A DNA stretch of 22,595 nucleotides from CG10-46-32 sp964606465 (GCA_964606465.1 CAZSGI010000007.1:1-22595), one strand, 5' to 3'; shown: positions 1-7,037, counted from the first letter of the stretch. Notes: a model not told the origin generated them from the letters alone. A program made the numbers and translations.

Positions 1-1029
1 TTGGACATGGTGCTTTTGGTTGCTGATTTGGAATCATTCACCGCTGACGCTTCAAAATCGGCCCAGGGCGTTATCATTGAATCCCACGTGGACCGCGGCG
101 AAGGCCCGGTGGCGACCGTGCTGGTGCACGAGGGCACCTTGCGCGTCGGGGATGCGGTGGTGATCGGCGCAACCTACGGCAGGGTGAAGGCCCTGAAAGA
201 CTGGCGCGGGGAATCCGTGCAAGAAGCCGGGCCGAGCACGCCGGTAAAAATTTTGGGCCTGAAGAGCACCCCTTCGGTCGGTGACGTATTGAACATTGGC
301 GCAGTTGATCGCGCCATGCGCAAGAAGAGCGTCAAGCAGTACCGCTTGGTTGATACCGGCGAAGCGCCAAAGCCGCTTGAGAAGGCCGGCGAAGAGGGTG
401 AGGCCGATGCGCCTGCGGTGCCGGAGTTTTCCGTGATCGTGAAAGCGGACGTGTTGGGCTCTCTGGAGGCGTTCATTGCGGCGCTCAAAAAACTTGAAAA
501 GGAAAACGTCAAAATCTCGGTCTTGCGGCAAGGGCTGGGCAACATCACCGAGTCAGACCTCTTGGTTGCGGAAGCGGAGCGCGCGGTGGTGTACGGCTTC
601 AACGTGCGGCTTTCGCAGGAAGCGCAGCGGGCAAGCTACGACCGTAAGGCCGAAATTAAGACGTCCAAAATCATCTACGAGCTCTTGGATGACGCGGCCG
701 AGCGTTTGAAGCAGTTCGTGCGCACTGAAATCGTAGAAATCCCGCAGGGAGATGTTTTAGTGCTCAAAGTGTTCAAGGATTCAAAGAGCGAATCAATCAT
801 CGGCGGACGGGTGAAGCGCGCGCCGGTTGCGAGCGATGCCAAGTTCCGCTTGCTTCGGGACGGGGACCCCATTGATGAAGGCAAAATCGTGGAACTTCAG
901 CGCAACAAGCAGCCTGTCGCTGAACTGAAGGAGGGTGATGAGGGGGGCATCAAGGTTAGAGGCGTGCGGGGTTTCCGCGAGGGTGATGTGCTGTCTTGTT
1001 ACCGTGAAGAAGAGCGCGTGGTTTCCTAG
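1..1029 (+). CDS. infB: Translation initiation factor IF-2, C-terminal part (5' end outside window)
   Basis: IF-2 is the GTPase that brings initiator fMet-tRNA to the 30S subunit and promotes 70S joining. The visible 342 codons start just after the G domain, at the family-typical linker LDMVLLVADLE. They continue through the EF-Tu-like beta-barrel domain II (about residues 20-105; GPVATVLVHEGTLRVGD), an acidic linker (about 120-140), IF-2 domain III (about 141-230; FSVIVKADVLGSLEA and GLGNITESD) and the C-terminal fMet-tRNA-binding barrel (about 240-338; SIIGGRVKRAPV, GVRGFREGDVL). The GTP-binding motifs lie upstream of the window, so this is a cut by the window edge, not a pseudogene. The frame is open to the TAG at 1027-1029. 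rbfA and truB, frequent neighbours of infB elsewhere, do not follow; a DHH phosphoesterase does, with its own promoter starting 2 nt after this stop. Identification is secure. Confidence 0.97.
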   Translation: MDMVLLVADLESFTADASKSAQGVIIESHVDRGEGPVATVLVHEGTLRVGDAVVIGATYGRVKALKDWRGESVQEAGPSTPVKILGLKSTPSVGDVLNIGAVDRAMRKKSVKQYRLVDTGEAPKPLEKAGEEGEADAPAVPEFSVIVKADVLGSLEAFIAALKKLEKENVKISVLRQGLGNITESDLLVAEAERAVVYGFNVRLSQEAQRASYDRKAEIKTSKIIYELLDDAAERLKQFVRTEIVEIPQGDVLVLKVFKDSKSESIIGGRVKRAPVASDAKFRLLRDGDPIDEGKIVELQRNKQPVAELKEGDEGGIKVRGVRGFREGDVLSCYREEERVVS

Positions 1030-1031
1030 GC

Positions 1032-1060
1032 TTGTCATGCGTGAGCGGGTGTGGTAGGCT
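1032..1060 (+). promoter_or_regulatory. Sigma70-type promoter of the DHH phosphoesterase gene
   Basis: The -35 box TTGTCA is at 1032-1037. A 17-nt spacer separates it from the -10 box TAGGCT at 1055-1060, which is preceded by TGG (extended -10). Transcription would start near 1067, about 2 nt before the ATG at 1069, so the mRNA would be effectively leaderless. The promoter lies in the 39 nt between the infB stop and that ATG. Confidence 0.6.
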
Positions 1061-1068
1061 GTCTGGCT

Positions 1069-2025
1069 ATGCGGGAAGACTTTGTCCAATTCAAACAAGC
1101 GCTTTTGCAGCACGAGTCTGTGGCGCTCATCACGCACAAGCGGCCGGACGGAGACGCAATCGGGTCTGTGTTGGCGTTGACTACCTACGTCAAAAGTCTG
1201 GGCAAGCAGGCCCAGAGCTACTGCGTTGACGAGGTTCCGGGGGTTCTGAAGTTTCTTCCCGGGGCTGACTTCATCAAAAAGCCGGGAGATGATTTTTGGA
1301 AGACTGCGAACGCGGTCATTATGGTTGATTGCGGGGACATGGGCATGGCAGGCTCAAGCATTCGTGATGAGATTCGGGGCCGCGTCATTTTGAACATTGA
1401 CCACCACGTAAGCAACCCGAGGTACGGAACGGTGAACGTGGTGGAACACCGCGCCGCGGCAACGGCGGAGATACTGTACCGGTATTTTGTCGAACAGGGG
1501 TTCATGATTGACAAGAACACGGCAACCAACCTCTTGTGCGGAGTGTACACGGACACGGACGCGTTTACGAACCTCGGAACCACGCCGGAGTCGCTCGCGG
1601 TTTCATCCGAGCTCCTCAAGCTCGGCGCGAACTTCCGGGATTTGACCGCAAACACCATGCGCAACCGGTCCATCACGTCTCTGAAGCTGTGGGGGCGCGC
1701 GCTCGAGCGTCTGCGGCTCGATGCCCAAAAAGGAATTGCGGTCACCGTGCTTACGCGCGCGGACTTTGCCGAGTGCAACGCCACGCCGGACGACGCCGAG
1801 GGGGTCGCTTCCCTCTTGAACCACCTCTCGGACGTCAAGATGTCCATGCTCTTGCGCGAACTGCCGGGCGGGGTGGTGAAGGGGTCGCTGCGCACCACGG
1901 ACGAGTTGATTGACGTGTCAAAAGTTGCTAAACTGATGGGCGGCGGCGGCCATGCCAAAGCAGCCGGATTCACGGTTCTCGGCCGCGTCGTGGAAACGGA
2001 ACACGGATGGAAGATTATTGAGTAG
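1069..2025 (+). CDS. DHH/DHHA1 family phosphoesterase (NrnA-like oligoribonuclease / pAp phosphatase)
   Basis: DHH-DHHA1 proteins of this type are Mn-dependent cytosolic phosphoesterases. They degrade nanoRNA or short cyclic-dinucleotide products (pApA) and can dephosphorylate pAp. The 318-aa protein has the expected order of motifs: ITHKRPDGDAIGS (metal-binding DGD at about 27-29), VMVDCGD, the name-giving NIDHHVSN, GVYTDTDAF, and a C-terminal DHHA1 substrate-binding motif GGGGHAKAAGF. Length is normal for soluble NrnA-like proteins and there is no membrane or DHH-PAS region, so it is not GdpP. The ATG at 1069 is preferred over an in-frame GTG at 1051 because 1051 lies inside the spacer and -10 region of the predicted promoter. 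The clpP ATG follows 4 nt after the stop, so the two are probably co-transcribed. The exact substrate cannot be read from sequence. Confidence 0.9.
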   Translation: MREDFVQFKQALLQHESVALITHKRPDGDAIGSVLALTTYVKSLGKQAQSYCVDEVPGVLKFLPGADFIKKPGDDFWKTANAVIMVDCGDMGMAGSSIRDEIRGRVILNIDHHVSNPRYGTVNVVEHRAAATAEILYRYFVEQGFMIDKNTATNLLCGVYTDTDAFTNLGTTPESLAVSSELLKLGANFRDLTANTMRNRSITSLKLWGRALERLRLDAQKGIAVTVLTRADFAECNATPDDAEGVASLLNHLSDVKMSMLLRELPGGVVKGSLRTTDELIDVSKVAKLMGGGGHAKAAGFTVLGRVVETEHGWKIIE

Positions 2026-2029
2026 CACT

Positions 2030-2626
2030 ATGTCACCAGAACCGCAAAACTTTCACCTCATTCCCACGGTCATCGAGAAGTCGCACGCGGGCGAGCGCGC
2101 GTACGACATCTACTCGCGCCTCTTGAAAGAGCGCATCATCTTTCTGGGGTCTCCGATTGACGACGACGTGGCGAACACCGTGATTGCCCAGCTCTTGTTT
2201 CTGGATTCACAGTCCCAGGAAAAGGACATCAAGCTCTACATCAACTCCCCAGGCGGCTCGGTTACGGCGGGTTTGGCAATCTACGACACCATGCAGTACG
2301 TGAAGTCCGACGTATCCACCATCTGCGTTGGGATCGCGTCTTCCATGGCTGCGACGTTGCTCGCATCAGGCGCCCGTGATAAGCGGTTTGCCCTGCCGAA
2401 CTCGGAAATCATGCTGCACCAGGTCATGGGAGGGGCAGAAGGTCAGGCTTCGGACATCAAGATTCGGGCCGAACACATCCTCAAATTGCACGCGCGGCTC
2501 AATCAGATTTTGGCCAAACACACGGGCAAGGATATCGCCAAGATTGAGAAAGACACGGACCGCGACTTTTTCATGACCGCGGAAGAGGCCAAAGAGTATG
2601 GTTTGATTGATAAAATCATCGCTTGA
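2030..2626 (+). CDS. clpP: ATP-dependent Clp protease proteolytic subunit
   Basis: ClpP is the serine peptidase of the Clp complex; two heptameric rings form a chamber fed by ClpX or ClpA/C unfoldases. The protein is 198 aa, typical for the family. The Ser-His-Asp triad sits at S105 (GIASSMAATLL), H130 (IMLHQVMGG) and D179 (DTDRDFFMTAEEA); the spacings of 25 and 49 residues equal those of E. coli ClpP. INSPGGSVTAGLAIYDTM is the conserved oxyanion-hole region. The ATG at 2030 is chosen because it lies 4 nt after the DHH stop and gives the canonical N-terminus; upstream in-frame starts lie inside the DHH gene. No good Shine-Dalgarno is visible, so translational coupling is plausible. No clpX is next to it. 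The stop codon TGA overlaps the -35 box of the rny promoter. Confidence 0.96.
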   Translation: MSPEPQNFHLIPTVIEKSHAGERAYDIYSRLLKERIIFLGSPIDDDVANTVIAQLLFLDSQSQEKDIKLYINSPGGSVTAGLAIYDTMQYVKSDVSTICVGIASSMAATLLASGARDKRFALPNSEIMLHQVMGGAEGQASDIKIRAEHILKLHARLNQILAKHTGKDIAKIEKDTDRDFFMTAEEAKEYGLIDKIIA

Positions 2627-2651
2627 CAGCTAAAATCCTTTGTGGTAAGCT
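2623..2651 (+). promoter_or_regulatory. Strong sigma70-type promoter for rny and its leader
   Basis: A consensus TTGACA at 2623-2628 overlaps the clpP stop codon. A 17-nt spacer leads to TAAGCT at 2646-2651, preceded by TGG (extended -10). The predicted start is near 2658, about 230 nt before the rny ATG at 2892. Confidence 0.75.
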
Positions 2652-2891
2652 CTGTATACGTAATATTAATTACGCAGTCATACCGGATACGTGCCGTTTG
2701 GATAGAATTGCTGTTAGAGAACCCCTAGGTTTTACTAAAACGTTACGAGAAATAGAAATCATGTTCATAGCAATCCTTCGGGAAATGCTTGAATAATCGC
2801 TTTTGGCGAATGTCTGTTTTTTCGTGATTTCTATCAATCAATCTTCTATCCATACTGTCTCGCGGGAAGGCTGCGGTTTGAGAGATAGTAT
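2652..2891 (+). promoter_or_regulatory. Structured 5' leader of rny (possible cis-regulatory RNA or small RNA)
   Basis: This gene-free stretch holds several helices. A hairpin CGTAAT/ATTACG lies at 2659-2664/2669-2674. A 12-bp helix pairs 2752-2763 with 2823-2834 (one G-U pair). Inside it lie two hairpins: one around 2770-2788 whose TCC/GGA stem is capped by a TTCG tetraloop, and TCGC/GCGA at 2797-2800/2806-2809. The whole resembles a three-way junction. No terminator is visible before the rny ATG, so it is most simply a long 5' UTR. RNA-decay enzymes often regulate their own mRNA through the leader, which is an inference here. Confidence 0.5.
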
Positions 2892-4415
2892 ATGAGCCAA
2901 ACCATCCTGATTACCATCTTAGCGGGAGCTACAGGTGGTTTTGTATTGGGATACATCGTGCGAAAGCTCGCTGCCACGCGGAGCGTGTCTTCGGCCGAGG
3001 CGCGGGCAGAGCAGATTATCCAGGAGGCGAAATCAAAAGAAAAAGAGCTCCTGCTTGATGCCAAGGACAAAGCCCTTGCCGTCATGGAGGTGGCCAAGCG
3101 GGACGAGGAAGTACACAGGCGCGAGCTTTCAAACGCCCAGGACCGCCTGGAGAAGCGCGAGAGTTTGTTTGACCAGAAGCTTTTGGATCTGGAGAACAAG
3201 CAGACTGCTATTGCCGAGCGCAATAAGGAACTGGATAGTGCCAAAGAGGCCATCCAAGCTATCAAACGAGAGCAGCTTGAGAAACTAGAGAAGGTTGCGA
3301 ACCTTACACAAGAGGAAGCAAAGAACGTGCTGCTTGAGAACATGGAAATCCGCGCCAAAGATGATTTACTCACCCGGCTCCGCAAGCTGGATGAGGTTGC
3401 ATCCGACGAGTGGGACGAGAAAGCGCGCCAGCTCTTGTCGCTCGCCATGGAGCGTTGCGCCTCCTCACACGCGGTTGAAACCACGACCACGTCCTTAGCG
3501 CTGCCCTCGGACGAGATGAAGGGCCGCATCATTGGAAAAGAGGGCCGCAACATCAAGACCTTGGAGCAGCTCACCGGCGTTGAGGTGATCATTGACGAGA
3601 CTCCGCAGACGCTTTTAATTTCCGGATTTTCTCCCATCCGCCGTCACCTCGCCAAGAAAGCGCTCGAGCGGTTGATGGTTGACGGACGCATCCACCCGGG
3701 CCGGATTGAGGAAACCGTGGAGCAGGCAAAAAAGGAAATCGCCCTGGACATGAAGAAGTCCGGGGAAGCGGCTGCGTACGATGCCGGGGTCGCGGGCTTG
3801 CACCCCAAGCTGGTTCAAATCTTGGGCCGTCTGAAGTACCGCACGTCGTACGGCCAGAACGTGCTCTCTCACTCCGTTGAAATCGCGCACTTGTCCGTTC
3901 TGCTCGCGGAAGAGCTCGGCGCGAACGTTGAGCTCGCGCGCAAGGGGGGCTTGCTGCACGACATCGGAAAGGCCGTTGACCACGAGATTGAGGGCGGGCA
4001 CCCCAAGATCGGGTACGACATCTGCAAGAAGTTCGGCTTGCCCGAGGAGGTGGCGAGGATTTGTCTCTCGCACCACGACGACCACCCGGAGCAGCTCGAA
4101 ACCGTGATCGTGAAAGTGGCGGACGCGCTTTCGGGCGCCCGGCCCGGAGCGCGCAAGGACACGTACGAGCAGTACCTCCAGCGCCTCGGGGAGCTGGAAG
4201 ACATTGCCACCGGGTTTGAGGGCATTGAGAAAGCGTACGCCATCCAGGCGGGCCGCGAAATCCGCGTGTTCGTGACCCCGGGCAAGGTTGACGACTTCCG
4301 CGCGCACGAGCTCGCCCGCGAGATTGCGGACAGGATAGAAGCAGAGCTCAAGTACCCGGGCGAAATCAAGGTGAATGTGATCCGCGAGACGCGCGCCATT
4401 GAGTACGCTCGCTAA
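2892..4415 (+). CDS. rny: Ribonuclease Y
   Basis: RNase Y is a membrane-anchored endoribonuclease that starts mRNA decay in bacteria lacking RNase E. The 507-aa protein has all its parts in order: an N-terminal transmembrane helix (about residues 4-23), a long charged coiled coil (about 30-180), a KH RNA-binding domain with GRIIGKEGRNIK at 211-222, and an HD phosphohydrolase domain with H327 (LSHSVEIAHL), the HD pair H356-D357 (GGLLHDIGK) and SHHDDHPE around 393-400. Length matches the family (about 510-520 aa). The ATG at 2892 gives the canonical short N-terminus before the helix; only a weak purine stretch precedes it. It has its own promoter with a long structured leader and ends before a clear bidirectional terminator. 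Together with PNPase, encoded 7 kb downstream, it would form the core of RNA turnover. Confidence 0.96.
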   Translation: MSQTILITILAGATGGFVLGYIVRKLAATRSVSSAEARAEQIIQEAKSKEKELLLDAKDKALAVMEVAKRDEEVHRRELSNAQDRLEKRESLFDQKLLDLENKQTAIAERNKELDSAKEAIQAIKREQLEKLEKVANLTQEEAKNVLLENMEIRAKDDLLTRLRKLDEVASDEWDEKARQLLSLAMERCASSHAVETTTTSLALPSDEMKGRIIGKEGRNIKTLEQLTGVEVIIDETPQTLLISGFSPIRRHLAKKALERLMVDGRIHPGRIEETVEQAKKEIALDMKKSGEAAAYDAGVAGLHPKLVQILGRLKYRTSYGQNVLSHSVEIAHLSVLLAEELGANVELARKGGLLHDIGKAVDHEIEGGHPKIGYDICKKFGLPEEVARICLSHHDDHPEQLETVIVKVADALSGARPGARKDTYEQYLQRLGELEDIATGFEGIEKAYAIQAGREIRVFVTPGKVDDFRAHELAREIADRIEAELKYPGEIKVNVIRETRAIEYAR

Positions 4416-4440
4416 TCCGTCCTAACACATAAAAAGAAAA

Positions 4441-4472
4441 CCCCGCTCGGTGTCGCGCCGTGCGGGGCTTTT
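4441..4472. terminator. Bidirectional intrinsic terminator between rny and the convergent 264-aa gene
   Basis: CCCCGC at 4441-4446 pairs with GCGGGG at 4462-4467, with a smaller inner CGG/CCG pairing. It is followed by CTTTT on the plus strand and, read on the minus strand, by TTTTCTTTTT. It therefore serves both convergent genes. Confidence 0.85.
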
Positions 4473-4494
4473 CGGGTAGAGGCGCGGCCTCTAC

Positions 4495-5289
4495 CTAGTT
4501 CTCGTTGTCGCTGCCTCCTTCAGCAGGCGGTTCGGGAACGAGTGATGCGGGATTGAAGCCGGGCTTGAGCTGGCAGTAGGGTTCGCTTGCTTCCATGAAC
4601 AGGCGCCGATTATCGGCGGTCGGTTCAGCGACCCAGCGGTTGTATGCGTCCAGCATGCGGTCCAAGGCCTGCTCTTTAATGGCAGGCAGAGCTGCAGCAT
4701 TGGCAGCGCGTTCCAGGTGCCAGAGCTGGCCTGGCGAGAGCCGATAGAGCAGTCCCAAATGGTTTCCTGCCATGTGCCGGAGCACATGCCGGTAGGCATC
4801 AAACCCTTCAGCGAGCTTGTACAGGGTCAGGGAAAGTCCGCGGTACCGGGTCGGCATGCGGCTGCAGAGCAGGGCGGCCCACGCGTAGAATTGCTCTGCC
4901 TGTTTTAGGTAGGTTTCGGCCGGCTGCGGTGTCATAGCTTGTCTATACAAGGAAACATAGCCCCCGCATCCGCTGAACAACCCAAACTCCATGAGCCGGC
5001 AGTCCGCGTTGGTGCGGTAGATGCTGACCTTGCCGCGGGTTGTCGTGGCCTGCTCGGCTTTTCCCGCCACGTCAAGCGGTGACGCGGCCAGGTAGCCAGC
5101 GTTGTCAACGTAGAACCTGCCGTCCACCAGGGATTGCAGCAGCCTGGCCATGTAGACGTTCACCTCTTCGTCGCCGTCTGATTCGTTGCCAGTCTCAATG
5201 CGGGACTGCAGATACGCGTTGAGCAGGAAAAAGAACATGGGCTCCCGCTCGCCGCACTTCAGATCAACATACCAATCTGCGTTTTGCAC
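4495..5289 (-). CDS. Hypothetical protein, 264 aa, soluble and mostly helical
   Basis: I do not recognise this family. The 264-aa product has no signal peptide and no transmembrane helix. The central and C-terminal parts look alpha-helical and are rich in Ala, Leu, Tyr and Arg (QAEQFYAWAALLCSRM, QLWHLERAANAAALPAIKEQ), reminiscent of helical-repeat proteins but without a repeat I can define. A glycine/cysteine-rich patch (FGLFSGCGGYVSLY) sits near residue 105. The tail is Pro/Glu-rich and acidic. The start is a GTG at 5287-5289, supported by a strong Shine-Dalgarno AGGAGG 6 nt upstream, which is unusual here because most genes in the window have none. It stands alone between terminator-like hairpins, so its neighbours give no functional hint. 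The protein-like composition and the SD support a real gene. Confidence 0.72.
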   Translation of the reverse strand: MQNADWYVDLKCGEREPMFFFLLNAYLQSRIETGNESDGDEEVNVYMARLLQSLVDGRFYVDNAGYLAASPLDVAGKAEQATTTRGKVSIYRTNADCRLMEFGLFSGCGGYVSLYRQAMTPQPAETYLKQAEQFYAWAALLCSRMPTRYRGLSLTLYKLAEGFDAYRHVLRHMAGNHLGLLYRLSPGQLWHLERAANAAALPAIKEQALDRMLDAYNRWVAEPTADNRRLFMEASEPYCQLKPGFNPASLVPEPPAEGGSDNEN

Positions 5290-5295
5290 GAGGAG

Positions 5296-5301
5296 CCTCC
5301 T
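5296..5301 (-). promoter_or_regulatory. Strong Shine-Dalgarno deciding the GTG start of the 264-aa gene
   Basis: Read on the minus strand, AGGAGG at 5301-5296 lies 6 nt before the GTG at 5289. A possible -10 box TACAAT lies at 5321-5316 on the same strand, without a convincing -35 box. Confidence 0.6.
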
Positions 5302-5320
5302 CTTCTGCTCGGTGGATTGT

Positions 5321-5341
5321 AAAAGGGCACCGCGCGTGCCC
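5321..5341 (-). terminator. Terminator-like hairpin upstream of the 264-aa gene
   Basis: On the minus strand GGGCAC (5341-5336) pairs with GTGCCC (5330-5325) around a 5-nt loop and is followed by TTTT. It may be a second terminator for doxX or an attenuator ahead of the 264-aa gene. The stem is only 6 bp. Confidence 0.4.
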
Positions 5342-5370
5342 TCCGAGTGATACTCTCAATCTAACACAAA

Positions 5371-5397
5371 GGCGCTGGTGTTGACCAGCGCCTTTTT
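5371..5397. terminator. Intrinsic terminator hairpin downstream of doxX
   Basis: A perfect 9-bp stem GGCGCTGGT/ACCAGCGCC (5371-5379/5384-5392) with a GTTG loop. On the plus strand it is followed by TTTTT, on the minus strand by the weaker TTTGTGTT. By gene layout its job should be to end the minus-strand arsR-doxX transcript. Confidence 0.7.
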
Positions 5398-5420
5398 CAA
5401 CAAGCACATGGTATCCAAGC

Positions 5421-5753
5421 CTAGAGCCCGATGGAGCCGCCGCCGCTCGTCAAAATCACCACGTTTGCCGCAAGCAGGATAAGATCAAACTCCCAGCCGT
5501 TCACAAACCCGGTTTTCCACTTGGCAATTTTCATGTATGTGGCGCCGAGCATGACAATGCCGAGCGCTGCTGCCGCGTACTGCGTGTAGAGCCCAACCAC
5601 CAAAGCGATTGCAGAGACAAGCTCCACAATGCCGACCAGGGCAAACGTATTGGCTTTTTTAAGCTTGGGCAAGGCATGTACCAGGAAAACGGCTGCAACC
5701 GCGAGCCGCAGGAGGAAGAGCCCCTGGTCGCTGTATTGGAGGAATTGTTCCAT
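5421..5753 (-). CDS. DoxX family membrane protein
   Basis: DoxX-family proteins are small four-helix inner-membrane proteins. Some are linked to thiosulfate:quinone oxidoreductase or to redox stress responses, but most have no assigned reaction. The 110-aa product has the family pattern: an N-terminal GLFLLRLAVAAVFLVHALPKL helix (about 11-31), then VELVSAIALVVGLYTQYA and ALGIVMLGATYMK, and a last helix DLILLAANVVIL; a polar FVNGWEFD stretch precedes that helix. The ATG at 5753 lies 11 nt after the arsR stop, with no Shine-Dalgarno, so it is translated from the arsR transcript. The shared operator with the divergent DsbA-like gene suggests a role in thiol or redox homeostasis; this is inference from context. 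Confidence 0.85.
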   Translation of the reverse strand: MEQFLQYSDQGLFLLRLAVAAVFLVHALPKLKKANTFALVGIVELVSAIALVVGLYTQYAAAALGIVMLGATYMKIAKWKTGFVNGWEFDLILLAANVVILTSGGGSIGL

Positions 5754-5764
5754 ATGCGTTCTGG

Positions 5765-6061
5765 TTAATTATTTTTTTCGCAAACGATTGGTTTGAGTTT
5801 TTTTGAAAATGCATTGTCTGCGAGCCGATAGCACATGGTCTGGCCGCACCGCGCGGCGGTGAGCAGGCCGTGCTTTTTGAGGGACTGCAGGTGGTGCGAC
5901 GTTGATGCAACGCTCGTTCCCAGCGCAGCCGCGATCTCATTGACGCACGCTTCCCGGTGCTCAAAGAGCAGGCACAGGATGCGCATGCGCGTGGGTTCTC
6001 CCGCGGCCGCGAGCTTACCCGCGCGCTCCCGGGTTTGTTTGGTGAGGGGGTAGGGTTTCAT
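5765..6061 (-). CDS. ArsR/SmtB-family winged-helix transcriptional regulator
   Basis: ArsR-family repressors are dimeric winged helix-turn-helix proteins that leave DNA upon metal binding or thiol oxidation. The 98-aa product has the typical core: AAAGEPTRMRILCLLFEHREACVNEI split over helices 1-3, the recognition helix SVASTSHHLQSLKKHGLL (about 50-67), and the wing (TAARCGQTMCYRL). C39 matches the first Cys of the classic metal-binding CVC motif, but the second is Asn. Further cysteines are C30, C72, C77 and C94, so thiol-based sensing is as possible as metal sensing. The ATG at 6061 is preferred over longer starts because it gives a normal N-terminus and lies about 20 nt after the predicted transcription start; longer versions would span the operator. 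It heads the arsR-doxX operon and probably controls itself and the divergent DsbA-like gene. Confidence 0.9.
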   Translation of the reverse strand: MKPYPLTKQTRERAGKLAAAGEPTRMRILCLLFEHREACVNEIAAALGTSVASTSHHLQSLKKHGLLTAARCGQTMCYRLADNAFSKKLKPIVCEKNN

Positions 6062-6070
6062 GCGGCTACT

Positions 6071-6088
6071 TTCAAATCTCTGTTTGAA
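6071..6088. promoter_or_regulatory. Predicted ArsR operator, copy 1 (arsR-doxX promoter)
   Basis: Perfect inverted repeat TTCAAA-N6-TTTGAA, followed by TAGTA at 6089-6093. It lies directly downstream of the minus-strand -10 box, over the predicted start of the arsR transcript. The same 18-bp element recurs 100 bp away at 6171-6188. Confidence 0.75.
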
Positions 6089-6116
6089 TAGTAGCACAGC
6101 GCGCGCCCGAGGGAAA
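6088..6116 (-). promoter_or_regulatory. Promoter of the arsR-doxX operon
   Basis: On the minus strand the -10 box TACTAT (6093-6088) is preceded by TGC (extended -10). At a 17-nt spacing there is a weak -35, TTTCCC (6116-6111). The operator begins at the end of the -10 box. Confidence 0.55.
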
Positions 6117-6142
6117 GAAAGATCCGTGTGGATAACGGCGGC

Positions 6143-6171
6143 TTGACGGCGGCGCCGAGCAGTGGTAAAGT
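6143..6171 (+). promoter_or_regulatory. Promoter of the DsbA-like gene
   Basis: TTGACG (6143-6148), 17-nt spacer, TAAAGT (6166-6171) preceded by TGG (extended -10). Operator copy 2 starts at the last base of the -10 box, as in the divergent promoter. Confidence 0.65.
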
Positions 6172-6188
6172 TCAAACACACATTTGAA
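6171..6188. promoter_or_regulatory. Predicted ArsR operator, copy 2 (DsbA-like gene promoter)
   Basis: Perfect inverted repeat TTCAAA-N6-TTTGAA followed by TAGTA, identical to copy 1 except for the 6-nt spacer. It covers the predicted transcription start of the plus-strand gene, a position that would block RNA polymerase. Confidence 0.75.
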
Positions 6189-6198
6189 TAGTAATGCT

Positions 6199-6942
6199 AT
6201 GAACCACATGCCACTTTCCACCAAGCAAAGTTTTCTAGCTGGAGTCGGTACCGCGCTCGTGGTCTTTTTTGTGGCCGGCTTTTTCGTGCTCCTCGTCATG
6301 GTCTTGCGCAAAGAAGATACGGCCACTCCGCAGGCGGCAAATCCCGTCGCAGTTGCCGGAGACACGGTACCCGGGGCTTCTGCCATCAACGTAGTACCGG
6401 TAACGGACGCGGACTGGGTGCGCGGCAACCCGGATGCCGGCATTACCATCATTGAGTACTCGGACCTTGAGTGCCCGTACTGCAAGAGCTTTCACCCCTC
6501 TCTTTCGCAGGTAATTGACGAGTACGGCGACGACGTGCGCTGGGTGTACCGCCATTTTCCTTTAACCTCGCTCCACCCCAAGGCCCCGAAAGAGGCTGAA
6601 GCAGCCGAGTGCGCCGGAGAGCTCGGCGGCAACGACGGGTTCTGGGCGTTTATTGACCGCTTGTTTGAGGTGACGCCTTCAAATGACGGACTGCTCGAGA
6701 GCCAGCTCCCCCAGATCGCGCAAGAGGTTGGGCTCAACCGGGAAGCGTTTGAGGCGTGCCGAACTTCGGGCAAGTACGAGGACAAAGTGCGCGAGCAGGC
6801 CAATGACGCCATTGCCGCAGGCGGCCAGGGAACGCCGTATTCCGTAATTGTGGCCCCGGACGGGGAAAAGATTCCGGTGAACGGAGCGGTTTCGTACGCA
6901 CAGCTGAAATCGTTTATTGATTCAGTGCTCGCGAACCGCTAA
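6199..6942 (+). CDS. Membrane-anchored DsbA-like thiol-disulfide oxidoreductase (thioredoxin fold)
   Basis: Proteins of this type catalyse disulfide exchange in extracytoplasmic proteins. The 247-aa product has an N-terminal membrane anchor (about residues 13-36) without a clear cleavage site, an Ala/Pro/Val-rich linker, then a DsbA/Thioredoxin_4 domain. The active site is C92-P-Y-C95 in YSDLECPYCKSFHP, and the expected cis-proline is P213 in GTPYSVIV. The helical insert holds two more cysteines, C138 and C187, which could form a structural pair. The ATG at 6199 is chosen as the first in-frame ATG downstream of the predicted start; there is no Shine-Dalgarno, and the ATG at 6208 is an alternative. 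It is divergent from arsR-doxX and shares their operator, so it is probably induced under metal or thiol stress. The C-terminal cysteine pair of the protein at 14090-15682 makes that protein a conceivable substrate. Confidence 0.92.
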   Translation: MNHMPLSTKQSFLAGVGTALVVFFVAGFFVLLVMVLRKEDTATPQAANPVAVAGDTVPGASAINVVPVTDADWVRGNPDAGITIIEYSDLECPYCKSFHPSLSQVIDEYGDDVRWVYRHFPLTSLHPKAPKEAEAAECAGELGGNDGFWAFIDRLFEVTPSNDGLLESQLPQIAQEVGLNREAFEACRTSGKYEDKVREQANDAIAAGGQGTPYSVIVAPDGEKIPVNGAVSYAQLKSFIDSVLANR

Positions 6943-7000
6943 CGACGATACGATTATCGCGTACTTGGACGAGTAGCGCGCCTCATTGATTGCTCTTGCG

Positions 7001-7037
7001 CAACCCCTCCCCACGTTCGGGAGGGGTTGACTTTTTT
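7001..7037 (+). terminator. Intrinsic terminator after the DsbA-like gene
   Basis: An 11-bp stem CAACCCCTCCC/GGGAGGGGTTG (7001-7011/7019-7029) with a 7-nt loop, followed by AC and TTTTTT. The right arm contains the first bases of the next promoter's -35 box. Confidence 0.85.

Noticed and set aside
1..1029. infB fragment as a pseudogene lacking its GTPase domain
   Set aside because: The frame is open to the very first base and begins in the middle of a conserved linker, so the missing part is simply outside the window.
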